DNA from: Dryas octopetala
Lineage: Eukaryota > Streptophyta > Magnoliopsida > Rosales > Rosaceae
Assembly (NCBI GenBank): GCA_963921425.1
Contig: OY992834.1
Location: 26,673,923 to 26,737,922, forward strand
DNA: 64,000 nt
Direction of reading: 5' to 3'
Below are positions 11,883 through 24,283 of this stretch, piece after piece. The notes beneath the pieces are model-generated. The model made no database searches. It saw only the letters and a list, made by a program, of their open reading frames with translations, and was not told the DNA's origin. The position numbers were made by a program, and so were the translations under genes. Each line of letters opens with the position of its first letter. Positions within the stretch are counted from its first letter, which is position 1.

Positions 11883-13379
11883 CAAGGAATGAAATTTCAA
11901 AAATTTTGGCAAAATTTCACAGAAATTTTCATTTTTTGGGGGTCCCAAAATTTTATAACATATCAATTAATTTTCGATAATTTTTTGGTGAAATTTCGAA
12001 GCTACCGCACATATATTTTTGTAAACTTTCGGCGAAATTTTACCCAAATTTCGTTGAAATTTCGATAAACTCATCCATTTTCAACATTTTCCAGCCCTCC
12101 CCAGTGACTTCTCTGCATTTTCCAGCCCCGACGACTTTTCTACTTTTCCCAACCCCCCCCGACGACTTCTTTGCATTTCCCAGTGCCCCCCTGTCGGCTT
12201 CCCCCCGTGACCCCAGAACATAGATCGGCGGCGAGAGTGAAGAGATATGTTTAGGACTTTAGGGTTAAGTGGTTAAGAACTTGATATATAATATAATATA
12301 CTTTCTAGTTTCTTATTCAAGGCTTTAGCTTTTTATTTTTTGGGTTTGAAAGGCTTTAGCTTTAAGCGGGTTTGACACTTCGGCTTCAACACTCAACAGC
12401 ATATTGGGTATTACAAATTGGTGGAAGTAATAGGTTTTATAATTTTTTAGAGTTTTAGAGTTTTAGGAATATCGAGTATAAAAAATTTAATAATAAAAAA
12501 AATATAAACTAAACAACTATATAAACATAATTATATAATTTTTGTACCAAAAAAAACATAATTACATAATTTATGGGTATTAACTAGTTTAATTAAAAAC
12601 TTTGTACTAAAACTATATACATTACATATTTAAATATGTTTTTTTGTCAGACATTAGGGTATTAAAAATGTAATAAAACCTAAGTAAAAGTTTAAAACAA
12701 TATAAACTATAATATGTTTTTTTTTTCTTTTGGAAAAACTATAATATGGATTTAGTAATTTTATATAAGTTTATAAACTAAATATCACTATGGAGTATTT
12801 AAGTTTATAATTTTATATAAGTTTGTAAGTATATAAGTTTAATATAATTAATTTAGGGTTTAGGAAGTGGTGTATTGTTGATGGTTTGTGGTTTAGGAGG
12901 TAGGGTTGAGTAAATTTAATAATATACGGTATATATAGGGTAAGCCTTATAGGGTATAAGGTATATAGAGATTATAGTCTTATAGGGTATATAGAGGGTA
13001 TAGCCTTAGAGGGTATATGGTATATAGATGGTATATGGTTTAGGGTTTAGAGTTTAGGGTATGAGGTGTTATTTATATAATTATTAATCAGTAACCCATT
13101 TTTCTAATAGTATTTGCGTCCAGCGCACATTATATTCAACTTATATTACATAAAACCTATTATATAATTTGATTTCTTCAATATTTTTTATCTATGTAGT
13201 AGATAATATGTTAAATAAACATATGGTCAAGTTTTATTCAAAATTTTCCATATTTTGATAGTAATTTCTATCGTTTTTGTTTAATTTTGTCGAAATAAAA
13301 ATTTTAATTAAAATTTCTGCGAAAATTTTTATCAAAATTTCTATCGAAAATTTCCTCGAAACCAAAATTACACTCCTTG
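11883..13379. mobile_element. Non-autonomous hAT element A
   Basis: The ends are CAAGGAATGAAATTTC and, at the right, ACACTCCTTG, an imperfect inverted repeat that begins CA and ends TG as in Ac/hAT elements. The 8-bp duplication TATGAACC precedes it at 11875-11882; its partner begins TATG at 13380 and was split by element B, resuming so that the whole copy reads at 14606-14613. The left subterminal region is packed with AAATTTCG-type words. The interior has AGGGTATATA-type short repeats near 12930-13070 and no transposase. Its right 300 bp is closely related to element B's right end and to the inverted left end of element C. Confidence 0.85.
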
Positions 13380-13383
13380 TATG

Positions 13384-13794
13384 CAGGGTGTTAAATTTCG
13401 AAGTTTTCGGCGACATTTCGCCGAAAATTTCGATTTTTGGGGGTGTCGAAATCGAAACCCATATTTGTTAAAATTTCGGGATGATTTCGTCGAAATTGTC
13501 GAAATTATCGAAATTTCGACGGTGCCCATAACCCATTGAATTTGAGATATGGTATTCTGGTTTTGGAGCTGGGTTTTTGGCTTTTTGCAGAAAAATGGAG
13601 AGGTGGCAGAGGGGAGATCGAGGGAGAAAGAGGGGTGGCGGCAGACGGCGGCAGGGGGAGATCGAGGGAGAGAGGTGCGACGGCAGGGGGAGATCGAGGG
13701 AGAGAGGCGATGCGGGCGACGGGGCGAGGGCAGGGGTCGACGGGCGACGGCAGAGAGGCGACGGGGCAAGGGCAGGGGGCGACGGCGGCGGGAG

Positions 13795-13838
<44 letters not shown>

Positions 13839-14601
13839 AGAAGAAGAAGAAGAAATGAAGAAAACAGATCTGGAGCAGTGGAGCCTCGGGGGAAAAGAAA
13901 AGAAAGGGAAAAGAAAGGAAAGGGAAAAGAAGAAAAAAGAAGAAAAAAAAAGAAAAGAAAAAAAAGAAAAAAAAGAAAAGAAAAAAAAGAAAAAGAAGAA
14001 AAAAAAAAGAAAAAAGAAGAAAAAAAAGAAAAAGAAGAAAAAGAAGAAAAAAAAAAAAAAAAAAAAAGGTTTAGGGTTGTTTGGGATTTGGGGCCTTTGG
14101 GTTAATTGTGAAGAAAAAAAATAGTTTGGAGTTTTGTTTGCCCGTTTTGGAGTTTCGTTTAGTTATTTTTAAACCCTAAACTAGTAAATTATAATATATT
14201 TTTATATAAAAAATAATTTAAAGTACCCTAAAGGGCTTAAACCCTAGTATCATATACTATATCCTAAACAATATAGAATATATAGGGTTTAGTGTATATA
14301 TTATAGAGTATAGATAATATACTAATTTCATTTTATACTAATTTTATTTAACAGTATTTGTCTCCAGCGTGCATTATATTTATCTTATATCACATGAAAC
14401 CTACTATATAATTTGGTTTATTCAATATTTTTTATCAATTTAGTAGATAATATGATAAATAAACATATGGTAAAGTTTCATTCAAATTTCCATCATTTCC
14501 TTCAAATTTTTGTCGAAATTTAAAAATCTTCGAAATTTCCGTCGAAATTTCCATCGAAATTTCCATCGAAATTTCCTCGAAACCCGAAATTTTATTCCTT
14601 G
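13384..14601. mobile_element. Non-autonomous hAT element B, inserted at the end of A
   Basis: The ends are CAGGGTGTTAAATTTCG and GAAATTTTATTCCTTG. The perfect 8-bp duplication CTTGTATG lies at 13376-13383 and 14602-14609; it consists of the last four bases of element A plus the first four of A's own target duplication. B therefore inserted after A. The interior has GC-rich repeats (GGGGAGATCGAGGGAGAGAG, three related copies near 13610-13710), a (GA)n block and a long purine tract. No transposase is present; open frames here are low-complexity. Confidence 0.87.
13888..14069 (+). repeat. 182-nt uninterrupted purine tract
   Basis: Every base from 13888 to 14069 on the plus strand is A or G, mostly AAAGAAG-like words ending in a long A run. 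An imperfect (GA)n and (GAA)n block lies just before it at 13800-13856. Such tracts can form triplex DNA. It is internal to hAT element B. Confidence 0.9.
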
Positions 14602-14979
14602 CTTGTATGAACCAAATATGTTTTCGGCATAAATTACAAGGACTAAAATTGCTTTTTCCGTTAGTGGAAGTTGTGTCAAATAATCAAATTAGAAAAACAA
14701 AAATATATGACAAAAAAAGAAAAGGAAAAGAAAAAATATAATTTGTCAAAAAATGAAAATTGCATTCCATACCATAGGTCCATAGTCCAGCTCCATACTC
14801 CTGAAATTTGAAAATACACAGCCCGCTTGAGTTCTAGATAATAATAGGAAACAGGTCGAGTGCTCTGTAACTGGGTGTGTGGGTGTGGGCTATTTACTTC
14901 TCAACTGCTCAGCCAACCCTTTGCCCGTTGAAACTGAAATCTAAGGTTAGGTTTTTTGGGTTTTGGAGTTAAAGAGCAA

Positions 14980-17900
14980 ATGGAGGCCGCGGTGGTCGAT
15001 GTTGGCTCCAAGCACCTCAAAGCGGGACCCGCCATTCCCGATCAAGCTCCTTCCTTGGTAATAATATTCAAATCATGCTCCATCTTCTTGGTCTCACTTC
15101 CTATTCTCCTTTTGGTTGCTCAGAAAAGTTTCTGGTTTTTTGTTTTTTTTGGGGAAATGGAAACTCCAACTGTGATAAGCTATATTTATTGTGCTGTACA
15201 TCCCATGTGAAAAGCTAGGGCCTTTTCATGTTATCCGTTTGGTTGCTGAGAAAATTTTGAAAATAAAGAAAAAAAGATAAGAAAGAAGTAAATTTTGGGT
15301 ATATTGTCTCTTGTTTGTTGGTTTCGGGGAAATGAAAGAAAGCAGAGAGTCACTTATACTTAATGTTATAATGGGTTTCATTTTATAGAATGACAATTCA
15401 ATTCAACTAACCTAGAAGTAGCTGAGGAAATCACTGTGGTCCAAACTCTTTTTTTCTTTGTTGTTTAATTTTAATTTTCTGTCCATATGTTTCAGATAAT
15501 TCCTAACCAAATGAAACGCATGCTTGATGATGGACTAACGAATGACACTTCAACACTTGAAGATACCATTGTTGATCCAGTTGTGCGGGGTCTTATTAGA
15601 GATTGGGATGCCATGGAAGATTTGTTGCATCATGTCCTATATACGGGCCTCGGATGGGAAATGGGCAATGAAGGGCAGATATTATTTACTGATCCACTTT
15701 GTACTCCCAAGGTTAGCTAATCTGTTTCTTTTGTTAATAATGTTTAAATTTATTTAAAGAGTATGATGTAGACTGGTGCTATTATGCAATTCTATGCTGA
15801 AAAGGTGAGTATTGTGGTTATTGTTGTTGTTTTAATTATTCTTATAGAATTAAATTTCAAACAGAAATGGATTATGTTTAAAGTCTATGGTCTAGAATGG
15901 TGTCGTTGTGCAAATTCTATAAACTCTAAAAGTTTCAGTATCATGTTTGTCATTATTGTAGTCACTATTCTTTTTTAATTTAATTTGAAAAAGAAATTCT
16001 GTAGCTACAAGTTTGTATGTTGCGAATCAGTTTGTTGCCAGTGCATAGTGGTGAGAGTTGCCTCTGTGACATCATTTCACTGTTTTTGTGCGTGTCTTTG
16101 TGTGTGCATGCACACAGACTGCCTAGTTTTGTGGGTATGAAAACTCTTGTAGGGGAGGCAGGGGAATGGTTGTGTGGTGTTGAAGTGCTGTTACATGTTT
16201 GATGGCCTTGAATTGAAGTATTCAATCTCTCTCTCTCTAAAAAGAAAAAGCCTAGAAATTGAACTTCCTGGTGCTACATAATTCTAATTTCTGTTAGTTA
16301 ATATATTTATTTTTAAGAAAAACTAAAATACAATTTTTTCCAGGCTGTGAGAGAACAGTTGGTGCAACTGATGTTTGAAACATTTAACATATCGGGCTTC
16401 TATGCATCAGAGCAAGCAGTATTGTCACTTTATGCTGTAGGACGTATCTCAGGATGCACTGTTGATATTGGCCATGGGAAGATAGGTACATATACGTTGC
16501 AGAAGGGAACCTATATTAGTTAATGAGATGTTTATTGAATACATAGTGATAATTGAGCTATCCTTATATCTCCTTTACTAAAGGTTAAGTTTTGTGTAAT
16601 CTAAAGCTAATAAATCTATCTCATAAAAATTCAATTTATCCTGTCTAACACATAATCACTCAGTTTGCACTTCAAAATTTGTCATTTTTTATAATGTATG
16701 AATCTTGTAATAATAGAACAAAGTATATTAATGATTATCCATACTGTGTTGCTAACTTGCTATGCCAAGCTATAGCCATCCACACATTAATTCAGTGCAT
16801 TAGGGAATGATAATAAGTCATAAAGATGTGTTGGTGTCTGAACTAAAGCTTGCACACTTTAGTTAACCAGAATGATCTGTTAATGGCATTTGATTCATCT
16901 TTATGTGCAACCTAGTGAGTAAATATGCAATTGAATGGTACTCTGTGATATGAAAATGGAAGCAAACTGATTGTCTTTTAACTGTGCCTTTTTTGTATTT
17001 TTGGCCATTTTTTAACAGATATTGCGCCAGTAATTGAAGGTGCTGTTCAGCACATTGCCTCAAGAAGGTTTGAAATTGGAGGTATTGATTTGACGAAGTT
17101 ACTTGCTGAAGAGCTTGGGAAAACCAATCCTTTAGTGAATATCAAGATGTCTGATGTTGAGAAAATAAAAGAGCAATATTCATGTTGTGCTGAAGATGAG
17201 CTTGCTTATGAAAAGACCAAAAATTCATGCCAGGCAGAGCAACATACCCTTCCTGATGGACAGGTCTGGTTAATTTAACGAACTTATAATTTGGATAAAT
17301 GGATGGAAAAAAAAAATATACAGATGTAGGCATGTAGCATATGTGGGTTGTTTGGGTTGAGGATACGTTCACTTGTGTACATCATATTATGCCTATAATT
17401 CACCTATGTTTATTTCGTAACTGGCTTTCACTTGTCATAGTTTGCTGATTTTCTTTGATTTGTATCTAGTATGAGTTCAACTTCAAACGTGTAGGATTCT
17501 TTGTGAATTCAAACAACTGATTACATGCCAAAGAAACGGTCAAGTCCACTTAAGATATTTCTAACATTACATGTATAAAGAGTTCTAATCCGAAAAATTA
17601 CCAGCACACTGAAATCTTCTCAAACACTTAATATTTTATGAAATTCTTTGGAGCAGAAGCTGTGGGTTTCTTTAATCTCTATTTTTTTTTTCCTTTAAGT
17701 TTGAACACAAAATGATAGCGATTCCATCTCAAGGCATGCAGGTCACCTGCTGTTTGTATATTCTAAGTATAACCATCTCTGTTATGTCTCTTCCCAATAA
17801 TCCTCCTTTGCCCCTTTTCATTATAATCTGTTCTTTTTTAATCTTCTGAATGCTTATTGTCTGATCAATGTAACACTAGTTATTATTTTAGGTCATTACG

Positions 17901-20096
17901 ATTGCAAGAGAAAGATATACTGTTGGTGAGGCTTTATTCCAACCATCTATATTGGGTTTAGAGGCTCATGGCATTGTTGAGCAGCTTGTTCGTTGTATTT
18001 CAACAGTATCATCTGAGAGTCACCGGCAATTGCTGGAAAATACGGTAGTGTGTGGTGGCACTGCTTCTATGAGTGGTGAGTTTTATAGTCATTGTTGCTT
18101 GTGCATTTCGGATGCAGTAATCAGTATGTTATCTTTTCCTTTATCTTTTTGTCTCTTTTTTCTTTCCTTAAATAATTTGCTCGTGTTGGAAAACATGGGA
18201 CTGTTTATATATAGATTTCTGCAAGGCCCTTTCTTTGGACCCTTTTCATTTTCCTTGTCGTCTATATTATTTTAAAAAATGGATTCACCAAGTTTTGGGG
18301 TTTCCTGGGTTTAAAGTTCTTTTTATACGATTCTTCTTTGGAAATATTTTACAATACAACTGATATAGTAAAATTTGAGTTTGACATTCTTGTTTCAGAA
18401 GAATATAAACTTTTGCTCTGTTGTTGCTGATTGGCAGTTGGATTGCTTCTTACCACAGGTTTTGAAGAAAGGTTTCAGAAAGAAGCTGGTCTATGCTCAT
18501 CTGCTGTCCGTCCTGCTTTAGTTAAGGTAATTTATTTTCTCATGAAAAATTGCATTTAGGTTTTAGCTTGAGAGTTGAGGGTGGGGTAGCTTTAAAGTTC
18601 AAATCCAGCCAGGCAAAAAATCTGCAATTAGCTAAACATTGTCAGCTGTCTTCTCATGATGTCATCTTCATGACATCACACCTATTTGTTTATAGTGATC
18701 GGACCGTGTCCAAAATTTGCAAATTCTTAATAATTTTGATGAAATAAGCTCTTGAATGTCAAATTTGTTGTCCACATACTATGTTTATAGCTATATATGG
18801 TTTCCCTAATTGTTTCCAAGTCCACAGTTCATTCTGATGGTTTTATGGCATCCCTATCTTATTTGCTACGCATTAATAAGTGATTATGCTAAATCGTTGT
18901 ATCATCAATTTTCATCATTTCCTTACAGACAGTTGAGAGTTTGGTGTTTCCTATCTTTTCAACAGTACCAGAAGTTTTCATTCATTTTCTTTGGAAATCC
19001 ATTCTAAAATTTGTATACTCTTGCAATCATGATTGCATTTTTTTCTTGCTTCTGTTAAATTTGATAGAATGTATGCTGACACTCTTGTTTAAAAAGATTA
19101 GCATTTTCATTGTTCATTGATTAGGAAGTGATTTTTGACAAACCTTTTACTGGATATAAAACAGGCTTGAAATTTGATTATATATGTTTTTAATTAACTA
19201 GCCCCTTGGCATGCGCTCCGCTTGCGCTAGATTGGCTCATTTTTTTATTGCATATATAAACTCATAGAAAAATAATACATTTTTTAGATGTTTACACGGA
19301 CAAATTTAAAACGATTATTTATTTAATATGAGTAGCTAAATGCATAGTTCTGACCAAAAAAGCCTAAATGGATAATTAATAAAGTAAATAGATAAAATCA
19401 ATGGTACATACCCAAGTTTTTTTTTGTTTTTTTTTTTAATTTTGTTAACTGATTGTTGGAGGTTCCTCTTTTTTAGGGTCATGTCTTTTTTATTATTTAA
19501 TGTAAAGAATTAATTTTTGTAGGATTTTGCCCTTCATATCAAAATTTTTTTCTGGTTCAACTTTTCAATTAACTAAGGGTAGATTTCGGAATTTTGAATG
19601 TTTCACCAAACTGGCTTGTTCCCTATATTTGTATAGATTATCTCTTAATTAAATATGCTAAAATGGAAATATTCTTGGTTGATATGGGTACATGTTGATA
19701 TTGCCAGTGGTCTACTGACAAATTCCTGTTGGATTTCTCTAAAGGAATTGCCTGCAATAAAATTAATATAATTAAGTCAACAAGGTGAAACAATCACTGA
19801 ATCACTCTCTATTCCGAGGTCTGAAAGTTGCATGAGAAAAAATACTTTACGGTTTATGTAACATTTTTCCGGCACTGTTTTCTTGCAGTAACTGCATTGC
19901 TAAATTCTTGTTCTAATCCTTTCTTGGTGTGGGTTCAATACAGCCTCCAGAATATATGCCAGAGAATTTGACAATGTATTCAGCATGGGTGGGAGGTGCT
20001 ATACTCGCCAAAGTTGTGTTCCCACAAAATCAGCATATAACCAAAGCAGATTATGATGAAACTGGACCTTCTGTTGTTCATAGGAAATGCTTCTGA
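14980..20096 (+). CDS. ARP7: Actin-related protein 7 (seven coding exons, 361 aa)
   Basis: Coding exons are 14980-15057, 15496-15711, 16344-16485, 17019-17263, 17892-18075, 18459-18526 and 19944-20096. Every junction is GT-AG and all phases agree, giving 1086 nt including the stop. The protein starts MEAAVVDVGSKHLKAG, with the actin-fold phosphate-1 loop (VDVGS), followed by RGLIRDWDAMEDLL, the FTDPLCTPKAVREQLVQLMF block, a phosphate-2 loop (TVDIGHGKI), LENTVVCGGTASMSGF, and the C-terminus DETGPSVVHRKCF. The length fits plant ARP7 (about 363 aa) and the HRKCF end is diagnostic. ARP7 is a nuclear actin-related subunit that pairs with ARP4 on the HSA region of SWI/SNF chromatin-remodelling ATPases and is needed for normal plant development in Arabidopsis. 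The ATG was chosen because it starts the conserved N-terminus. I see no break in the frame. The largest intron (18527-19943) has AT-rich repeat-like DNA near 19190-19450. Confidence 0.96.
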
Positions 20097-21840
20097 TGAT
20101 TTTTTCTGTATGAGCTATTGAAGTCTAGTGTAGTTTGATTGTATACTTGTATTATAAATTTATGATGTATGATACTGGTAGCAGAAAATACTTGGCTAGA
20201 TTTTAATTTCACAAATGTAGTGCTTTGTTAACTCCATAAAATTAGTTGATCTGTGCCACCTCATTCCCCATAATTCTATATAACCTCAACTTGAGCTTCG
20301 GCTTTTTCAGGCATGAATTGAAAGATTCAATGAACTTTTGGGTTGAATTTGTGGGACTCATGCAACCTGCAGTTTTTCTAATTCACTAGCTTAAAATTAT
20401 AGTGCTGAATCAGAACTCTTTATTTTTCTTGTGGGAAAAAGTCAGTGTTGAATCGGATGTTTGATGTCAAGTCTTGTTATTTGTCTCCCAGATAACTGGA
20501 CAATGCAAACTCAAATGAGGAACAGATTCATGCACCCTTTTACAGATAAAACACAACCATGCACATACGTGGTACAATGAAACTGGCGATAAACGTTGAA
20601 TAAAAGTGGTAGTTAATTGCAGTGGCTCACTGATCATTTGTCGAGCCTTATCCTTATGTGAAGATTTAAAGATAAAGCTAGTATCTTGGCCAAAAAAAAA
20701 AAAGATAAAGCTAGTATTTCTATAAGGAAATTTAAATGGTGGAATAACAAATTTGTCCTTGAAACTAAGAATAATTTATGTGTTGGGAGAAGTAGATATA
20801 TATGTCATTTCACATGCCGATTGAGATAGAAATTATAAATCTATTGATGCTGTCCAATAAAGACACGACAAAGTGGCTCAACCCTCAAAAACTAAGCATC
20901 ATGAGTTTGACTTCACCTCACTGAACTCAGCTTCTCAAGTTTCAAGTGAAAGAAAGTTCACTAGTTTTTCTGCAGACATTGGCACATATGTTTCCTTCTC
21001 TTTTTGGTGAATTTTTTGCTGCTATTTCTCGATGGCCAAATGATCATATCATCAGTGCATGTGGAAGCCGCAGTGAAGATGCGTGCGATGATGGGATTTC
21101 TCGATCATTACCGATACCGGCTGGATTACTTCAAATTTATGGGTTTGTGATATTCTCATACTTTTTTTTCTTTAATGGTTATGGTACTCTCCTCTTCCTT
21201 CAGACCTCCTTCCGTGCATGTTAATTCAGGATATCGTTTTGGGCCAAGTTTTTTTAATTTTTGGTCAATCAGTTGCGATTGAAGAGGCTGTGTGTTCATC
21301 CATGTCCTCTCCAGCTCTCCTTATAGATTGTCAAATGATGTTTGACAAAAGTTTGGTAACCCGATTGATATTTGGGATAAATAACCCGATTGATTTTTGG
21401 TCCACAAATGGATTGTCTTTAGCTATGAAATTCTAAAAGTACCCTATTATTTGCTTTTTAAACTCTACATGAGAAGTTTCATAAAACAAACAAAAAGTGA
21501 CAGTGAAGTTTAAAAAGCTAAAAATGATGTGCTTTAAAAACTTCCCTTATCTCTACGGATAAAAACCCGATCCATATAAACCCGCATGGTTTAATCGAGT
21601 GTTTATTATTATTGTTGTTATTATTATTATTATATTGAAGACTGAATCGAGGCATGACCAATTCATCTAAATCATTCATTTTCTTACTTTCATTCAGGCA
21701 TTCACCACTATACTAATTCCAAGAGATTAATTGAAGGCTTTTTTTTTTTTTTTCATAAGTTTTAGTTAGAATTAGACTAAGTACAAAATTCAAATTTTTC
21801 CGGTATAAATATAAAAATAGGTTTCTTATAGGACTAAAAC
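20097..21840. other. ARP7 3' flank and intergenic DNA, no gene seen
   Basis: The first 150-250 bp probably hold the ARP7 3' untranslated region. A 92-codon frame at 20946-21224 matches no family I know and ends in low-complexity sequence. A short direct duplication (AGATAAAGCTAGTAT) flanks a poly-A run near 20670-20715. Confidence 0.4.
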
Positions 21841-21844
21841 CATC

Positions 21845-22050
21845 AAGAATTTTGGAAAACTAACCTATTTTGATTTCTATTAAAGACTTTTAACCTTTTT
21901 CTAAGATGTTTAGAAGTTTGACCCTTGAGAAGTGTTCGAATCCCTTCTTCCCCCTCGAGCACTACTTGAGGGTCAAAATTTTAAATTTTTTTTTAAAAAG
22001 GTTAAAATTTTTTAATTGACTTAAATTTGCATTGGTTTTCCAAATTTCTC
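21845..22050. mobile_element. MITE family M1, copy 1
   Basis: The ends AAGAATTTTGGAAAACTAACC and GGTTTTCCAAATTTCTC are inverted repeats. Flanks AAAACCATC (21836-21844) and AAAACTATC (22051-22059) form a 9-bp duplication with one difference, typical of Mutator-derived MITEs. The core (GACCCTTGAG, then CTCGAGCACTACTTGAGGGT) also folds back. There is no coding capacity. Confidence 0.8.
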
Positions 22051-22143
22051 AAAACTATCTTATTTTGATATTACAAATATTTAAACATGTGGAAACTAAT
22101 TGATTTACTAATACCATGAATATTCACAAGAACTTTGTTTGAT

Positions 22144-22365
22144 GAGAAATTTGAAAAATTAACCCATTTTTGTTTCTATCAAAGGCTTTTAACCATTTTT
22201 TAAAAATTTGTGCTTGAACCATATCAAGTAATGCTTGGTATTCAAACACTTCTTCGATAAGAGCTCAAGCACTATATACTAAAGGATCAAATTTCTAAAA
22301 ATCTAAAAAAAAAAAGTTAAAAATCTTTAATTGACTTAAATTTGTGTTAGATTTTTAAATTTCTC
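22144..22365. mobile_element. MITE family M1, copy 2
   Basis: It has the same family ends, GAGAAATTTGAAAAATTAACC and AAATTTCTC. The left flank TTGTTTGAT and right flank TTGTTTTTT share the first six bases, the right one having run into a long T tract. Core sequence around GAACCATATCAAG is diverged from copies 1 and 3. Confidence 0.75.
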
Positions 22366-22426
22366 TTGTTTTTTTTTTTTTTTTTTTTTTGGTGATCAAG
22401 AGGGCCAAAGGCATTTATTGACAAGC

Positions 22427-24283
22427 AGTTACCATCACCCGCAATATATAGTTTCGAGGCTCTACCTAGAGCTGTATAGGCGTCCGGCGCGCCCACCTCT
22501 TCAATTCTTCCTCTTCTCCCGTTTTCCTCCAATTGCTAGGCTCATTTCCGATTCCGAGGTTCTTGTTCTTGGGATATCGATCTTCTTCTTCATAGCCTCA
22601 CAGACTCACTCACCCACTGTCCCCAGGTATTTCTTTTTTGTTCTTTTAGTTTTTTATTTTCATAATCTAATATTTAGCAAGGGTTTAATTAAAATTTTAA
22701 TTCAGGGTTAATTTAAATTTTTGTGCATCTTCTCCTCTATTTGACATATCTTCATTAATTCAATGCAAGTAAAAGCTTTCTTTCCCCTACTATCATCCTC
22801 GCATATTCTTTGTGAATTTAACACATCTTCCATAACCTGTCTTAGGTTGGATGATTTATATTGCATACAGAAAGCTCAATCAGCTATATGTGTAGCACTG
22901 GAATCTAATTATTATCGCTGATACAGAAAACAACAATTCATCAACTCCTGAAGGGACAAAGTTGCAATCTTTGTTGAGATGTTCTTGTACTTCTTTAATA
23001 TTGATGCAGTAGTTAGAACCTTGGGCAGATGCATATTTCTTATGGGAAATTCAAATCTGCCCCATATAGCCAAATGGGGTTGCCTTTGAGATCATTCTTC
23101 GATCTGGTGCTTTTATTATTATTTTTTTTTTTCCTTTGTTGCTTAATTCCTTAAAATGCTTGATGAAGTGCTCAGATAAAGGCAACTTCAATCTGCTTAG
23201 TCTTTTTCCTCTACTCGTTTAAAATCCCAATGAAGTTTCTCCAAATGTTGAATTGAACTGTGCCTGGCTGTTGCTTCTTTCTGAAAAAAAAAAAATTAAT
23301 AAAAAGAAAATTTCCTACTACATGATAACTTGTATAATTGTATTGTATTTTACTTGTGATCATGTACCATGCTCTCATGGCTAAGTCAGAAAGAAAAAAG
23401 AATTGTAATTGCATCAAACAGAGATAACAAAAAGAAAAAAAAAAAAAAAAGTATTGAAAGTATTTTTCCCTGATGTGAATTTGTGATCTTAATTGTTTTA
23501 ATTGTTTGAGCTCATTATATTTTGAATCTGTAATCATTATGTGCCTCGATGTGCTTTAGCTGTACTTAACTTTCTAGGACATGGTTATATATGGACTTTA
23601 TATTATGCGTAAGTGTGAGCCATATCAGGTACGTTAAACCTGTACTGTATTAGGATTTTCATAAAAGCCTAATATTTTGAAAATCTATCATTTATGTATT
23701 TATAAGTGTTACACTTTCACGTAATGTAACAAGTTTAATTGTTATAATATGGGTGTATGACGAGTTTATACTTAATTACGATATGGTATAACGGTTATAC
23801 AAAATAATTACTTATACTAGTATATATATATATATATATATATATAACTATTAGAAAATAGCAATTATTGTAGCTTCTTATTAGTCTTTCTTTTAAAACA
23901 GAGCTTTAGAGGGCAGACCAGTTGTCTAGTTTATTTTTCTTATTTTATGGATAATACAGGTGTCTATGGCGTCTCATGGTTCAGAAACTATCCCTCCTGC
24001 ATCTTTTTCAATTCAGAGGCTCTTCGGGGTGCATGATAGCTCTACAGGATTGTCCTCTCAGGACCCTTGCTATCATGCACCACATTCTATTCAGAGGCTC
24101 TTTGGGGTAAATGCTCCGCAGACGAGCCCTAATGGATCAAGTCCTCCTGCAAGTGAGTTAGCTGTCAACAAAAGGTATATGGCAGTAGATCAATTCGAAT
24201 ATCAATGTATGATCATTCTGTTGTTGACCAAAAAAAAATATATATATATATTTCATTCCATCTGTTTCATTCACATCTTGTGA
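22427..24283 (+). CDS. Candidate small gene with duplicated SIQRLFGV motif (low confidence)
   Basis: A possible 5' untranslated exon ends at a consensus donor (CCCCAG|GTATTT, 22626). An acceptor (AATACAG) at 23959 opens an exon whose first ATG is 23966, giving MASHGSETIPPASF, then SIQRLFGV, a spacer, SIQRLFGV again and NAPQTSPNGSSPPASELAVN. The two eight-residue motifs lie 32 residues apart. The frame then runs into AT-rich, probably intronic sequence (a possible donor GTATATGG lies at about 24176), so the real 3' end is unknown. I do not recognise the product, and no membrane segment or enzyme motif is visible. It could be a fragment of a longer gene or a processed remnant. The proposed first exon begins just after a long T tract and MITE copy 2, so the upstream boundary is a guess. 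Confidence 0.3.
23820..23847. repeat. (TA)n microsatellite
   Basis: An uninterrupted TA run of about 27 bases, in AT-rich DNA between the two proposed exons of the small-gene candidate. Confidence 0.9.

Larger units (their letters stand above)
11360..14660. mobile_element. Fold-back (MITE-like) element interrupted by hAT elements A and B
   Basis: The left arm near 11361-11470 (ATTTTGGTCC, CCGAAAACATATTTGG, TGTGTTTTATATTATTTGC) matches in reverse complement the arm at about 11820-11874 plus 14610-14660 (GCAAACAATATAAAACACA, then AAATATGTTTTCGG, then GGACTAAAAT). The right arm is split exactly where hAT element A inserted. Without the insertions the element is about 570 bp. I see no convincing target duplication at its outer ends. 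Confidence 0.55.

Noticed and set aside
13030-13065. TTTAGGG-like words suggesting telomeric repeats
   Set aside because: Only two or three imperfect units inside AGGGTATATA-type repeats of hAT element A; no array.
13536-14124. Three overlapping plus-strand open frames of up to 191 codons rich in Glu, Lys and Arg
   Set aside because: They are translations of (GA)n and purine-only DNA in a transposon; length comes from base composition.
17952-18275. 107-codon frame extending past ARP7 exon 5
   Set aside because: It is exon 5 read through its donor into the intron; the splice site and downstream exon fit ARP7 exactly.
20860-20945. Possible third SINE (GTGGCTCAACCC and GAGTTTGACTTC words)
   Set aside because: Box spacing and tail do not match the two accepted SINEs and no flanking duplication was seen.
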